Shown here: in pieces, positions 12,368 through 46,602 of the stretch
How positions within the stretch are numbered: the stretch's first letter is position 1
Layout of the letters: each line of letters begins with the position of its first letter
Assembly (NCBI RefSeq): GCF_026151205.1
Contig: NC_087074.1
Span: 2,108,001 to 2,172,000 of the forward strand
Origin: Bolinopsis microptera
Taxonomy: Eukaryota; Ctenophora; Tentaculata; Lobata; Bolinopsidae
Direction: 5' to 3'
Length of the DNA stretch: 64,000 bases
Translations under genes and position numbers: made by a program
The notes under the pieces: model-generated
Told to the model about the DNA's origin: nothing
What the model saw: only the letters and a program-made list of their open reading frames with translations
The model's database searches: none

Positions 12368-15300
12368 ATGGTTGCAACAGATGCCGTCAAGGTCAAAACA
12401 CCCAAAAAGAAGAGTTCAGTTAAGAAAAAAGATAAGCTGAAAGGAACTGAAAGTGCAAAGAAAACAAAAGCTAAAACAGAAAAGTCTGTAACCTTTGAAG
12501 AAGGCACGACACCGTAAGTAAACTTAGGAGAGATTTGTCACACTGATCTTAGTAAAGGGTTAAGTAAAAGTTTGACAGTTATTTCATTTTAAGTTTTGGT
12601 AAAACATGCTTACTGGTATTCTGGTAAATCCAACGGAATTTTCTTTCAGAACGTCTGTGGTTTCGTTGATTGAGAGTATAAGACGGGAGACAGATGCTAA
12701 GGTATTTATTGTTATTCATGAAATGGTATTTTTATAAAACAACGTGGACATCTAAAAGATGTGAGATAAACTTATTGAACAAGTTATTAACTAATTTAAC
12801 TCCAAAAGTTATTTTGTTTGCTTTAAATGACCTATCGTTTTGCTTATTTCCTGTCTCTATTCAGGCCCAAAAAGAAATAGCAGAGTTACCTAATTCTGAG
12901 AATGTTGCAGACTTAGAAACCAGCGATCAAGAAGAAATCGAGGTAATTTGTGTTACATTAAAATCAGAGTCTATGACCAATGAACTGAAACGGTCTACTG
13001 GAAATATATTTGTAACGCGCGAATAAATTATGTGTGTATCGTTCAAGTTGTCTTTGCTCGAAAAGTACGATTTTGCGCGTCTTAAGTTGGTTTACTGCCG
13101 CCTGTCTAAGTTAGCTTGGCATCCAGGAACTCGTTGATCACAACATATCAATAATATTCGCTTTTTACATTTTATAATGCCAAATATTACTGTTTTGAAT
13201 TAAATTTAGTGACCTGTTTGAAATTTTGCGCATTGATACGTTGCAAAAGTAACAAACCCGCCACAGGAGGAGATTACCGACACAGATAAGCATAGCAGCC
13301 TGTTGAAGAATTTTGGAGTCGAGGAGAGGAAGAAAAAAATAAAAGAAAAGACTCTGCCTGTTGAACCAAAGGAGAAGGAGCTGGATGGTATGTATGAGCC
13401 TCTGTTGACATCAAACTGTTCAGAAATATGCCATTAATATGAGATAACCAGGAGTAACGTTCACGTAAAGGAGTTAATTTGTAACACTATCCACCTTATA
13501 ACAGGTAAAGTAACGATAAGTGACCTGATCAGCAGCGCAAGTAAAACGGAAGGATTAAAAGCCGTTCAGCAGTTGTTGGTAAGCTCAAAATCAAAATGTT
13601 TATTTTTATTAGGAGATCAGAGTCGCTGCAGAGATCTGAACTCTTGAATAAATCGTCCCGAAGTTCGATCGATAGTTTGATACATCCGATTATGTTTACA
13701 TATTTTTATTTCAGGATTCGGGTAACGATGCTAAAACATTGGAGGAGCCCTTACCAAGGTTCCAACAAGATCAGGTCAGTTTTTACATCGTGGTTTAATA
13801 ATAAGATATTATTTAATTGGTCATCACGATTTAGCTGTTAAACTACAGCACAGGGTGGGCCAAAAGTCGTGCATTCCGAGAAATCACCTTTTTAGTTATA
13901 GTTGTTAATGATTCATTGCTGTTTGAAAAATATTGTGCAAAACATCGCATAATATTTCTATTCGTAAGCTAAACAATTGTTCAGGCTGAGCGTGAAGTAA
14001 ACTACGACAAAAGCAAGAAAGAAGTTAGCAAATGGTTACCGCTGGTAAAGAGGAACCGAGAATCAACTCACATGAGTTACCCGCTCTATCACACCCAGAA
14101 CACAAAAGGGAAAGAGGACTTGTCCTCCTTCGCTAATAAGAAGAAGGTAGGGAATCTTGATCTCTCCAGTTTTGGGATCGTTTCACGGTATAACGAGATA
14201 ATTTGAGAAATAGTTAGAATGTCACGTGATCTTCATTACCGCTTCCCAGAAACCGTCCGGGAAGCTGGAGGAGGAGATCTACGAAGCACTTGCAGCTGAT
14301 GCCCACGTGGTGGAACGCCCCGACCACTTTCTCACTGAGGCTGAGGAGAAATCCTTGGAGGAGCTTAACGCTGAGGAGGTTAGTTCAGAGCTTCCGTTAT
14401 TGCCTCTATAGATATGTACAATGTACAATGTACAGTGTACAGTGTACAATGTACAATGTACATTCTAGTGGTCAATAAATGCATGTTAATTTCAGGTAGT
14501 CGTGGTCTGGCAGATTCGATTAGATTCAACAAGTTCAATGCTAATTTCCTTTTTAAACTAACATGTTTTCTCACTTTCAGGCTGAAGTGAGAAGAGAGGA
14601 GCTCAGTAAAATGAGGGCTCTGCTTTCATATCAGGAGGAAAAGTTCAGACGCAAGAATAAAATCAAGAGCAAAAAGTAGGTTTTGATTAGGTCCTTTGAA
14701 CAGATTTTGCAGGTCGCTGATATATACCCAAAATATTTGAAGTATTGGGTATAGAGTTACCTTATAATACTACTCATTTTAACACTTTGGCCTGTAGTTG
14801 CACTGTTGCTAATTGGTATTTAACTAACTTGGGTCTGATTTTGGTTACCTGTTCTGATCGTTGGCTTAGTGAAAGTGACTATGATATTATCGTAAAACAC
14901 GGGCGATCATATATTGCTTCGAAAGAGGTAATATATGGTATATTTTAACTTATTAGTTTTTGTCCCCCTCCCCCATCTAGTACTTGATAGTTGTTTGAGG
15001 TTCAAGCATTAAAACAAGAATTGAGAAGAAAAGAACGCATTTGACATAAATACATATAATATTTAGAATTAAGTAACACCTACACAGGAAAAACATTTTT
15101 CTTCTAAGTAAGTATGGAGCTAGAGGTTCTAATGTTTGTTGCTCCACAATATGATCTCTCACATTTAAATCTAGCCCTCTCACAGTAACACCGGTACTGT
15201 GCAGGTTCTGTGATACAGTTTCACAGGTGGTGAACACAGGTTAACTGTGTTATGCTTTCCTCGTGTCCTCCTTCACTTTCTCCTGACCAGTGCTGTTAGA

Positions 15301-17997
15301 CTTGTTCTTGCTGTTGTCCTTGCTGTTCATGTTGTTCTTTCTTATCTTGTTGCTTTCTATTCTCTCCTTCTTCCTTTGTTTTTGTTCCTCTGGTGTTAAA
15401 CCCTCATAATAAGTATGATCCTCTCCAGGATTACTGGCGTGAGTCTTTACAAGGGCTATTAAAGCTAACAGTACCAAAATACAGAGAGTAACTCGCATGG
15501 CTGAAAAGTATTTGATAACAGTAGAAGGGAAATAAATGGAGTTCCCAATTGATTGCCCTGATACCCCCCGCCCCCCCCCCCCCCCAACAACATGAAATAA
15601 CGTGCGAGACTCAGTGGGTGGATTCACAAAATCACATGGTTTTCTCATCATCATATCTATTGTTTGTTGCAATTCTCGTCAACAAGTTACTGTTGCGGGC
15701 TGCCGGCTGCCCTTTGTTTTAGAGTTGAAGGTGACCATTACACTTATTTGTTTAATTACCTCATAGAAGAACTAAAGAGTATTGAGGTGGTCACTGGTCA
15801 CTGGATGGGGAGAACAAATCATGGCAATTATAGCATTACTTTAACTGTCTAGTTCCACGAATTTACTGTTTACCTAGACAGAGTTTACTGTAAACAATTG
15901 CTAGAGTATACTGTAGACAATTGTCAATAATCTAATTAATAAAATCCTAGGTATCGCCGTGTTTTGAAGAAGGAGAGGCAAAAAAAGGAAGAAAAGGAGC
16001 TTTCTGACGCTCTAAAAGCTAATCCTGGTGTTGCAGGTAAACAACACGTTAGCAGTGATATCTTTAATGAGAACTAATTTAACAACATCACCCCCGCGGG
16101 CGGTGGGCGGGGGGGGGGGGGGGGGGGGCGGGGCCGCAAACATATTAGGTATTTAAATAATACTGTAACACGTTAGTAACACTAACTGATATCTGAAGAA
16201 TGTAACACGTTAGTGACACTAACTGATATTTGAAGAATGTAACACGTTAGTAACACTAATATCTGAAGAATGTAATGACTCTCAGGAGACGAGGCGGACA
16301 AGGCAGACTATCTGAGAGCGTTGGAGCGAATCAGTCAGAAACACAAAGTTGGCGGGAGGTGGAACAAGAACCTGCTTCACAAACAGATCAGAGATCCGGC
16401 TGTAAGAGTCACTTATTTCACCCATTTTTGGGGACTGGCAAAGTATTCAATACGTCGACGAATATTTATGTTGCATTAATTTCGACATGTTTTTGAAAAA
16501 ATGTTTTTTATCAATCCTTCTTTTGTAGTTGAAAGAAGCGATGAAAGAACAGCGACAGCACCGACAACAGCTGATGGAGAAGCAGGTTATATCTGATGAC
16601 GAGGACGAGGAGATTGGAAGAGCGGCTGAAGATGGAAATCAGGAGCCGGTTATGGAGCCGGAGGAAGAAAAGGAGCCGGAGGAGGAGTTTGAGGTTCAGT
16701 CTTATGTGGCACTAAATTGTGAATAATTTCATTTAAGCCATTTAAATAAGGATACTAAACAAGTATACAGAATTGCCCAATTTATTTATAATACCATACT
16801 TGCAGGTTGACGCTAGTAACCCCTGGTTGGTGGTGGGAGGTGCTCTATCAGGTCAAACAGAACTTCCTAGAGTACCAGCTGAAGAAACAGCTAGTATCAC
16901 ACTAGAGGGTGAACGTGAGGCATCAGAAGTGGGGGAAGAGAAGAGTTTAGAAGAAACAACAGAAGAAAACGAAGAAGAGAGTGGTTCAGAAGACGGGGAA
17001 GACGTAAGCAGTGACGAAGAAGAAGAAGAAGAAGGAGATGGTAAGAGCCGCCCCAGTAAGGAGTCCACTAAAGAGAAAGAGGTCCCTAGTAAAGGGGCAG
17101 TGATAGTAAAAATTGTTCCAAGTCTGGACCAGGAGATGCTGGTTGATATGGCGTTTGCTAATGATGATGTGGTGGCGCAGTTCAAAGAGGAGAAAGAGAA
17201 GACGGTGGATCAGGAAACAGAAAAGGTAAGCCCCCGCCCCCCCCCCCCCCCCCCCCCCGGTAAGGCTGACTACTTTTTACTGAGATTAAACAGATATTAA
17301 GTTAAATAAGTTAAACCATCTCCAACCGGAAATCTAAGATATCGATATACACAGTGCCATCGCATCTACGTACAATACGTTCGAGTCTTAAACAATCTCA
17401 CATTACCATGGTTACCATGGTTATGAGACTCATGGTTGTGTCTGTTTCAGGACCTTGACATAACCCTGCCTGGTTGGGGTAGTTGGGGTGGTTTGGGTAC
17501 CAAAGACAAGCCCAAGAAGAAGATCATCAAGGCAGCAGCTCCCTCGGCTCCCCGTAAAGACGCGGGCCTTGATCACGTGATCATTAATACCAAGAAAAAC
17601 AGAAAACTTCAACCTCATTTGGTAATTTTTTGTTACATATATTATATACCTATATATATACCTATATGTATTGTATGGTTTCTGCTTCTATTTAGTTTAG
17701 TGTAGTTTACAATAAAAGATGTTTTGATTTTTCCTATAGAACGTCCCCCCCCCTCCAACGTTCTAATGTCTGATATTGCAGGTGAAGCACCTACCACATC
17801 CCTACAAGAGTAGAAGTGTATTTGAGCGGGAAATGAGACAGCCTATAGGACCTCAATGGAACTCTATTCGCTCCTTCAGAAATATGATCAAACCCTTAGA
17901 ATCAACAGTGGATGGTATGGTTATAGAACCTATGACTGCTCCAAAGGGATTTGATAAAGTGATGATTAGAGGGAAGAGGAAAGCTGTTGGCAGCTGA
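12368..17997 (+). CDS. UTP14A: U3 snoRNA-associated protein UTP14
   Basis: Fifteen in-phase exons: 12368-12513, 12650-12701, 12865-12942, 13267-13387, 13505-13578, 13715-13774, 13985-14146, 14250-14378, 14581-14675, 15951-16036, 16286-16401, 16529-16693, 16806-17225, 17451-17621, 17782-17997. They give 696 aa (human 771). UTP14 landmarks: a basic N terminus; AEREVNYDKSKKEVSKWLPL; KMRALLSYQEEKFRRKNKIK continuing into KYRRVLKK across a splice; a NPWLVVGG segment; an acidic Ser/Glu tract; the diagnostic LPGWGSWGG; and a C-terminal block with PIGPQWNSIRSFRN. UTP14 is a nucleolar small-subunit processome component that activates the helicase DHR1/DHX37 in 18S rRNA maturation. The large ninth intron holds an antisense gene. 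The A/B paralog split is mammalian, so the symbol denotes the family. Confidence 0.94.
14412..14462. repeat. TGTACAAT heptamer-like tandem repeat
   Basis: About seven copies of GTACAAT/GTACAGT in a UTP14 intron, each containing the self-complementary TGTACA. The same core recurs in ZCCHC8 intron 1 (about 9,118-9,195). Confidence 0.8.
15250..15498 (-). CDS. small secreted protein, nested in a UTP14 intron
   Basis: A minus-strand frame starting at the ATG at 15498 encodes 82 aa. It begins with a clear signal peptide, MRVTLCILVLLALIALVKTHA, with probable cleavage after THA. The mature part of about 60 aa is very hydrophilic (Lys, Asn, Ser, Glu), has no cysteine, and has two N-glycosylation sequons (NKS, NST) near the end. 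TACTTTTCAG stands 2 nt before this ATG, like other starts in the window. I do not recognise the family. Upstream in-frame codons exist but would bury the signal peptide. More exons are possible. It could be a peptide precursor or a matrix component. Confidence 0.55.
   Translation of the reverse strand: MRVTLCILVLLALIALVKTHASNPGEDHTYYEGLTPEEQKQRKKERIESNKIRKNNMNSKDNSKNKSNSTGQEKVKEDTRKA
16090..16132. repeat. poly-G tract
   Basis: A G-rich run with about 20 consecutive G in a UTP14 intron, one of many C/G homopolymers in the window. Confidence 0.9.
16163..16285. repeat. 37-bp tandem repeat at a UTP14 3' splice site
   Basis: Three units containing TGTAACACGTTAGT(G/A)ACACTAA and ending in TGAAGAA run directly into the acceptor TGACTCTCAG of the exon at 16286. 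The last unit is shortened and merges with the splice signal. Confidence 0.85.
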
Positions 17998-18276
17998 ATA
18001 TTTGATCGGGTTTTTTAATTAATTTATTCGATGAAGGGGTTGAAAATGTTCAACATTTTAAGTCTATTTAGTACTGTTTGTTCTAACTTTCTGACTACAT
18101 TTTATTTTAATTGAGAGAGATTTAGGCTAGATACCCCTCCCCCCCCCCCCCAAATAATTGAATTTTACATGTCTGAAATATCGCTCCTAAAATCAGCCGA
18201 TCGAGTTTTCACCTTTGAATACTTTGTGTTGCCGTACCCAAACACGCAAGTCTGATATCCCCTACACCTAGACAGT

Positions 18277-19356
18277 ATGTCAGATAAGCACCTTGTTATT
18301 ATCGAGATGTTCTGCGGAGGTTCCCACAAGCAACTGATCCACCACCTCCTCTCCCTGGCTCCAGACACCACCCTGCTCACCCTCTCCGACAAGAAGTGGC
18401 ACTGGCGGGCCCGGTGCGGGGCTCTACAACTGCTGCCCCAACTTCAGACCATCTCCCGTCCTGTCACCACTCTCTTCATGACCTCTGTGGGGAGTTTGCC
18501 TGAAGTAGTGGGGTTGTGCCCTCAGTTACAGGATGCTAGGAAGGTCCTGTATTTTCATGAGAATCAGCTGGTATACCCCACTCAGAGTGAGAGAGAGAGA
18601 GACTATCAGTTCGGCTACACTCAGATAATGTCAGCTCTAATGGCGGACCTGATCCTGTTTAACTCCTCTTACAACCTCAACTCATTCCTGGGCACGGTGG
18701 ACTCCTTCCTCAATAAGATGCCTGATTACAAACCTAAAGGTGTTGCGGAACTAATCAGGGGGAAGAGTGAAGTGTTGTATTTCCCTGTTGAGTTTCGGTT
18801 ACAGGGGAGGCAGGTTAGGGACCCTAAAGTGCTGCACATAGTCTGGCCTCACCGTTGGGAACATGATAAGAACCCTGTAGATTTCTTTAATTCCTTAACT
18901 AGTCTCATTTCCTCTGGACTTGACTTTAAGGTGTCCGTACTGGGCAAAACTTATCAAGATGTCCCAGACATATTCAGAGAATTCCAGAGCTCCCACCCTG
19001 ATTATATCACCCAATGGGGACCCCTAGATTCTCGTGAAGACTACCTAACCCACCTTGGAACATGTGATGTTATAGTCTCTACAGCTGACCACGAGTTTTA
19101 CGGAGTAGCAATGCTAGAGGGGCTATGGGCGGGATGCTACCCTCTAGCTCCTAACAGACTATCCTACCCGGAGATATACCCACCAGAGTGTTTGTACAAC
19201 ACCCCGGCTCAGCTCACTAAGCAACTCCGACAGTTGTGTAGGAACCCTGGGTTAACTAGGAGGAAGTGGGAGAGGGTGATGGGTCAGGTGGATATGTCGC
19301 GTTATTCGTGGGAGGGCCTCAAAGATAGGTACTGTGAGATGTTGAGCATTGGGTGA
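18277..19356 (+). CDS. GTDC1: GTDC1-like glycosyltransferase (tRNA-queuosine alpha-mannosyltransferase)
   Basis: An intronless frame of 359 aa. The N-terminal block EMFCGGSHKQLIHHLL and the segments TLSDKKWHWRARCGALQL, YFHENQLVYPTQ and FGYTQIMSALMADLILFNSSYN match the GTDC1 family (GT4-like, GT-B fold). The C-terminal half has IVWPHRWEHDKNPVDFF, a STADHEFYGVAMLEGLWAGC nucleotide-sugar-binding segment with its conserved Glu residues, and PNRLSYPEIYP. The family enzyme (QTMAN) adds mannose to queuosine in cytoplasmic tRNA-Asp. Length fits a single-domain enzyme. The start is MSDKHLV; CCCCTACACCTAG ends 5 nt upstream. It lies 279 bp after UTP14. Lack of introns beside a 15-exon neighbour is notable. 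Confidence 0.92.
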   Translation: MSDKHLVIIEMFCGGSHKQLIHHLLSLAPDTTLLTLSDKKWHWRARCGALQLLPQLQTISRPVTTLFMTSVGSLPEVVGLCPQLQDARKVLYFHENQLVYPTQSERERDYQFGYTQIMSALMADLILFNSSYNLNSFLGTVDSFLNKMPDYKPKGVAELIRGKSEVLYFPVEFRLQGRQVRDPKVLHIVWPHRWEHDKNPVDFFNSLTSLISSGLDFKVSVLGKTYQDVPDIFREFQSSHPDYITQWGPLDSREDYLTHLGTCDVIVSTADHEFYGVAMLEGLWAGCYPLAPNRLSYPEIYPPECLYNTPAQLTKQLRQLCRNPGLTRRKWERVMGQVDMSRYSWEGLKDRYCEMLSIG

Positions 19357-19589
19357 ATGTTTGTTGTGCTACTCTTTTAAATTACAGGGCGTTCAATCTT
19401 TAACTTATTTCATGATGTTTCAAGATTTATAACATGCATGCAGTTTCTTAGACTCTGTGTTTTTCTTGTTTCGACTCTCGAGTACTTATTCTAACAAAAA
19501 TTTATTACATTTCGTTGCTAAATGATTAATTAACTGAGTAAGTAAGTTGTACCCCCTCTAGTGATCTAACCCTTTAACCCTCTTCAGGC

Positions 19590-22076
19590 ATGTCAGGACA
19601 CAGAGGCCAGCCCCCAGACCCACCTGATGAGGTGAAGAACATCATCTCCAAACTAGCAAACTTCGTGGCTCGCAATGGACCAGAGTTCGAGGAGATGACT
19701 AAGAAGAAGCAGCAGCACAACGACAAGTTTAGTTTCCTGTTCGGGGGTCAGTACCATGAGTTTTATCAGTGGAGACTTCATGTTGAGCGGAATGGTGGTG
19801 GCAGCGGTGGCAGCGGTGGTGGCGGTGGTGGCAGTGGTGGCAGTGGGGGAGGAAATCAGCATAATGATGGAGGACAACACCATCACCACCATCAACAGCA
19901 ACAAAGTGGACCTCCTCCTCACCAGGGTGGACCCCCTCCCCACCAAAGTGGACCCCCTCCTCACCAAAGTGGACCTCCTCCCCACCAAAGTGGACCTCCT
20001 CCCCACCAAAGTGGACCTCCTCCCCACCAAAGTGGACCTCCAGGCCACCCTCCTCCGCACCAAAGTGGACCCCCTCCTCACCAAAGTGGACCTCCTCCCC
20101 ACCAAAGTGGACCTCCTCCGGGTCATCCTCCTCCTCCTACTCAACAGTACAACGATCAGAACCAGATAAACTGGGAAGAGGTGCCCGATCTGAACGGGTT
20201 CGGCCAGCTCCTGACCCCAGTAATGGACACCTGCACCAAGGACAGTATCCTGCAGGCCAGGACGTGGATCCTGGGGAATGCTGACTCTTCTCAGCAGTCC
20301 TGGTATGTGGGACAGTTCCTGCTCTACAGAGCCGCTAACCCTGACGCTTCTTGTCGGCAACGTCTCCACGTGTTGTACCTGATGAACGATTGTTTACATC
20401 ACGCAGCTAAGAAACATGCTACCGACATCATTAAAGCGTTACAGTGCGTTGTTGTTGCGATATTGTTTCTTGCAAAACAGGCTGACTCTGATGGAACGTA
20501 TCGTCCTAAATTCGAGAAAGTTCTGAACATCTGGGAGCAAAATAACTACTTTGAAACAGCCACTCTAGAGGAGCTGCAGAAGTGCGTGAACTCAAGAGAC
20601 TACTATCAGTCGAGTAGTGTGAACGTGATACAAGGAAACATCCAATACTCTCAGCAGCTCCTGCCTCATCTTCTCAACCCCCAACAACAGCAACAACAGC
20701 CGCCGCAAGGTAGACCTTACAATGATCAGTTCTTCCCTCCTCCTCCGCAGAACTACCAGCAACCTCCACCCCAGGCCAGGAGCAGGTTTGACCAGGGTCC
20801 CCCTCCCAGTTCCAGCAGGTTCGATCAAGGACCTCCTCCTGGTAGCAGGTTTGGTCCTGGACCCAGTAATCAGAACAGGATGGATCAGGGTCCCTCCAGT
20901 AGATTTGACCAAGGCCCTCTTCCTTCTCACCAGGCATCAAGGTTTGACCAGCCTCCACCAGGTTCAAGATTCGATCAGCCTCCTCCATCTGGCTCTAGAT
21001 TTGATCAAGGACCTCCTGGTGGCAGTAGATTCGACCAAAGACCACCACCAGCTTTTCAAGGAAATCGACCACCTTTCGATGGCCAGCCATATCACGGAGG
21101 CCCTGGTCCAAGCTTCCCCCCTCCTGCCCAGTCTTTCTCGAGACCCTTACCGTCACGGGGACCCTATGAAGGTATGGGACCTTGTAACAACGATCCTAAA
21201 TCGTACGACAACATATATGACGCTCGGGACTTCTTGAGAATTCTACAATTCCAAATCGCTCAGCACTCTGGTCCTCCTCAACAGTTCTATTACGATCTTC
21301 CAGCTGGCCTGTTACTGAATCATGTAAAACTCGAGGACTCTGAATTTAAACCTATTGATCCTGCCCACATGCGGCTTCCCAGCCCTAAACCACCGAGCAA
21401 ACGCCTACTTGATGCTGTGGAGGAGTTTTACAGGCTGGAGAAAATAGAAAATGCAGAGGAGGAAGCCATCGACGAGGAGTTGTTGAGGGATTATTACAGG
21501 GAGAAGAAGAAGGAGATAAAGAAGAGAATGAACGGTAAAGAGACCAGTAACCTGGGTTGGGTGGGGTACCGGGACTCCGCGGAGACCGAGCTTCGGAGAT
21601 CCCGCAGTTCCTCTTCCTCCAGTGCCAGCAGTAGCAGTACTTCCAGTGACAGTTCCACTGAAAAGAAGGCTCGGGGAAGAAAACTAGGAGGTTCTGCTGG
21701 ATCATCTTCCTCCAGCTCTTCTTCTTCTACCTCCGACTCTGATAACGAAAATAGGATGATCAAGGACAAGAGATCACCCACTCCTCCTAGTTTCGGATCG
21801 TACCCAGTTAACGTGGAACAGCAGTTAGGAGATGACAACATTGGAGCCCAGATGCTGAAAAAGATGGGGTGGGAGAGCGGGAAGGGGCTCGGTGCTAAGG
21901 GTACTGGAATTGTAGAGCCTATTAAAGCGGACACTACGAATGTTAAAGACTTCAAGTTGGGTATTGGGGTATCATCGGACCGGTTTGAGGAGTTCCGGAA
22001 GCGGAAGAGTTATACATACAATCGACCCCCTCCCAGAGGGGGAGGGGGGAGTAAGAGAGATAGAGATAGGGACTGA
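19590..22076 (+). CDS. CHERP: calcium homeostasis endoplasmic reticulum protein (SURP, CID and G-patch)
   Basis: A single 828-aa frame. Domain order: SURP/SWAP module (about 12-60; FVARNGPEFEEM, FSFLFGG), a Gly-rich linker, about ten GPPPHQS heptads (about 108-180), a CID-type domain (about 190-335; LQARTWILGNADSSQQSWYV, LYLMNDCLHHA, IWEQNNYF), an array of SRFDQGPP repeats (about 395-490), a DARDFLRILQFQIAQH segment, Ser/Arg-rich tracts, and a G-patch (about 750-795; MLKKMGWESGKGLGAKGTG). This is the CHERP/SR140-type architecture. CHERP is a nuclear protein associated with U2 snRNP that affects alternative splicing, and it was first described in ER calcium release. CCCTCTTCAG ends 2 nt before the ATG. 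The frame could hide short introns, but similarity is continuous through the CID. Confidence 0.93.
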   Translation: MSGHRGQPPDPPDEVKNIISKLANFVARNGPEFEEMTKKKQQHNDKFSFLFGGQYHEFYQWRLHVERNGGGSGGSGGGGGGSGGSGGGNQHNDGGQHHHHHQQQQSGPPPHQGGPPPHQSGPPPHQSGPPPHQSGPPPHQSGPPPHQSGPPGHPPPHQSGPPPHQSGPPPHQSGPPPGHPPPPTQQYNDQNQINWEEVPDLNGFGQLLTPVMDTCTKDSILQARTWILGNADSSQQSWYVGQFLLYRAANPDASCRQRLHVLYLMNDCLHHAAKKHATDIIKALQCVVVAILFLAKQADSDGTYRPKFEKVLNIWEQNNYFETATLEELQKCVNSRDYYQSSSVNVIQGNIQYSQQLLPHLLNPQQQQQQPPQGRPYNDQFFPPPPQNYQQPPPQARSRFDQGPPPSSSRFDQGPPPGSRFGPGPSNQNRMDQGPSSRFDQGPLPSHQASRFDQPPPGSRFDQPPPSGSRFDQGPPGGSRFDQRPPPAFQGNRPPFDGQPYHGGPGPSFPPPAQSFSRPLPSRGPYEGMGPCNNDPKSYDNIYDARDFLRILQFQIAQHSGPPQQFYYDLPAGLLLNHVKLEDSEFKPIDPAHMRLPSPKPPSKRLLDAVEEFYRLEKIENAEEEAIDEELLRDYYREKKKEIKKRMNGKETSNLGWVGYRDSAETELRRSRSSSSSSASSSSTSSDSSTEKKARGRKLGGSAGSSSSSSSSSTSDSDNENRMIKDKRSPTPPSFGSYPVNVEQQLGDDNIGAQMLKKMGWESGKGLGAKGTGIVEPIKADTTNVKDFKLGIGVSSDRFEEFRKRKSYTYNRPPPRGGGGSKRDRDRD

Positions 22077-22755
22077 GCGAGGGGTTATGTTTCAACTGTT
22101 TTGTATTAATAATACTTTCATTACATAAAAAGTTTTATCTTATATAATTTATTGATGAGTGTTGAAGATGAGCCCTGGTTGGTTCCTATACAATATCTGG
22201 CAGATTGCCCAGAGGTAGTTGATTTGACTGTGGGGCTGTATTTTACCTTTTATTTTAGTTTTGATGCCATCATTGAAAGAACATGTTCGTACTAATACAC
22301 ATACACTTGCAACACGGTAATAGAGATGACGTGACATTAAGCTTGCCAGAACTAGGATCTGTCTTAGTGCGTTTCAGATTATTTATATTGCTTCTAAATA
22401 GACTCGTAAGTAATCAATTTTATCATTTTAGTTTTACAATGACTATCGGGAGTCTTTTATTGTTTGCCATACATGATACATTGAACAATTATGTTTATCG
22501 ATAATTTTCACTATCCAATATTACAAGATCAGTATAATAATGGGAATAATTGATTATACGACGTGTTTAAAATGACTTCAGGTGCATTTTATAATTTCAT
22601 TGCAAACATTTTATATATTTAACTGTTTCCGTTGTTCCCTTCTCACAATCTGTACACTATTAGGTTTTCAGTTATTATGAGCTGATTTAAAAAAGAACCC
22701 TAACACTCCGCACCATGACAGAAACCTCTCATTGCTCTCACCACTGAACAGTCTA
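22077..22755. other. intergenic, CHERP to ANKRD27
   Basis: AT-rich, with no reading frame resembling a protein. It contains the CHERP 3' end and leads into the CRE cluster. Confidence 0.4.
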
Positions 22756-22810
22756 TGACGTCATTGTGACGTCATCTGAATCTGTGACGTCATCTGAATC
22801 TGTGACGTCA
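22756..22810. promoter_or_regulatory. cluster of four CRE palindromes upstream of ANKRD27
   Basis: Four perfect TGACGTCA sites at 22756-22763, 22767-22774, 22785-22792 and 22803-22810. The last ends 11 nt before the ATG. The last three are spaced exactly 18 bp apart in the repeat TGACGTCATCTGAATCTG. TGACGTCA is the consensus for CREB/ATF bZIP factors. Regulation by them is inferred. Confidence 0.7.
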
Positions 22811-22821
22811 CGCACCCTCTC

Positions 22822-45840
<23,019 letters not shown>

Positions 45841-46600
45841 GTTGTTAGGCGCACTGCACGTGCATGACGTGGTGCGTCATGCACTAGTTTTTATTGTGGA
45901 ATCTTTGGTCTCTTGTATATATTTGTAGTTCATTTGAATAATTTGCAGATGTTGTGCCTCTTCTCCCTAGTATGTTATATTCCGAACAACTGGCAGCCAC
46001 AAGATTTGGAGGGGAGTTTTTTAAACACGTGTACGTTGTTTATCGTTAATTAATAATTATGTAAGTTATGTATTAGATATCGAGAATATTTCCAGGGTTG
46101 CAAATTGGGCAAATTCAGGTTGTAATTAACCTTATCAAGAAAAACTTATTAACTGGAAACAACCTTGAAATTGAGTTCAAAAAGTTCACTCCCGTGTTAG
46201 TGAAGCTCTAGGCGTTGGGTTCAAGTTTTTAATTTGCTTCAGACTCGCTTTCAGAATCATGTCAGTTATACAGCTTGCTGTTTCTTGTCTTATATTTTAA
46301 TGTATGCTAGCAGGAAACTAGGACCGTGTCCCATAAACAGCAAAATAAACAAAGAGCACACAACGTAACATGGGTTTCTAGGAATTTTCGCTGCCTTTTG
46401 ACCGGGTCTGTTATTGTGAGATTTAAATGTTGTCTATTTTTGCTTTTTAGATGTTTAATGTTTTTACAACTCTTATTTTATGACGTTAATTTTTTATTGT
46501 CATTCATTCGCTGACTGTAGTCTTCGCCAATTCGCCATAGTTGATTGTAATGTTTTTTCGATTCTTTGATTTCGAGTTTTGATTATCAAGACGGCCCGAG
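45841..46600. other. intergenic, ANKRD27 to SLC25
   Basis: AT-rich, with no protein-like frame. A GCACGTGCATGACGTGGTGCGTCATGC stretch near 45,857-45,884 has imperfect dyad symmetry. Confidence 0.4.
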
Positions 46601-46602
46601 AC

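Noticed and set aside
19653-20369. 238-aa minus-strand frame opposite CHERP
   Set aside because: Shadow of the CHERP repeat region; no domain, and CHERP explains the sequence.
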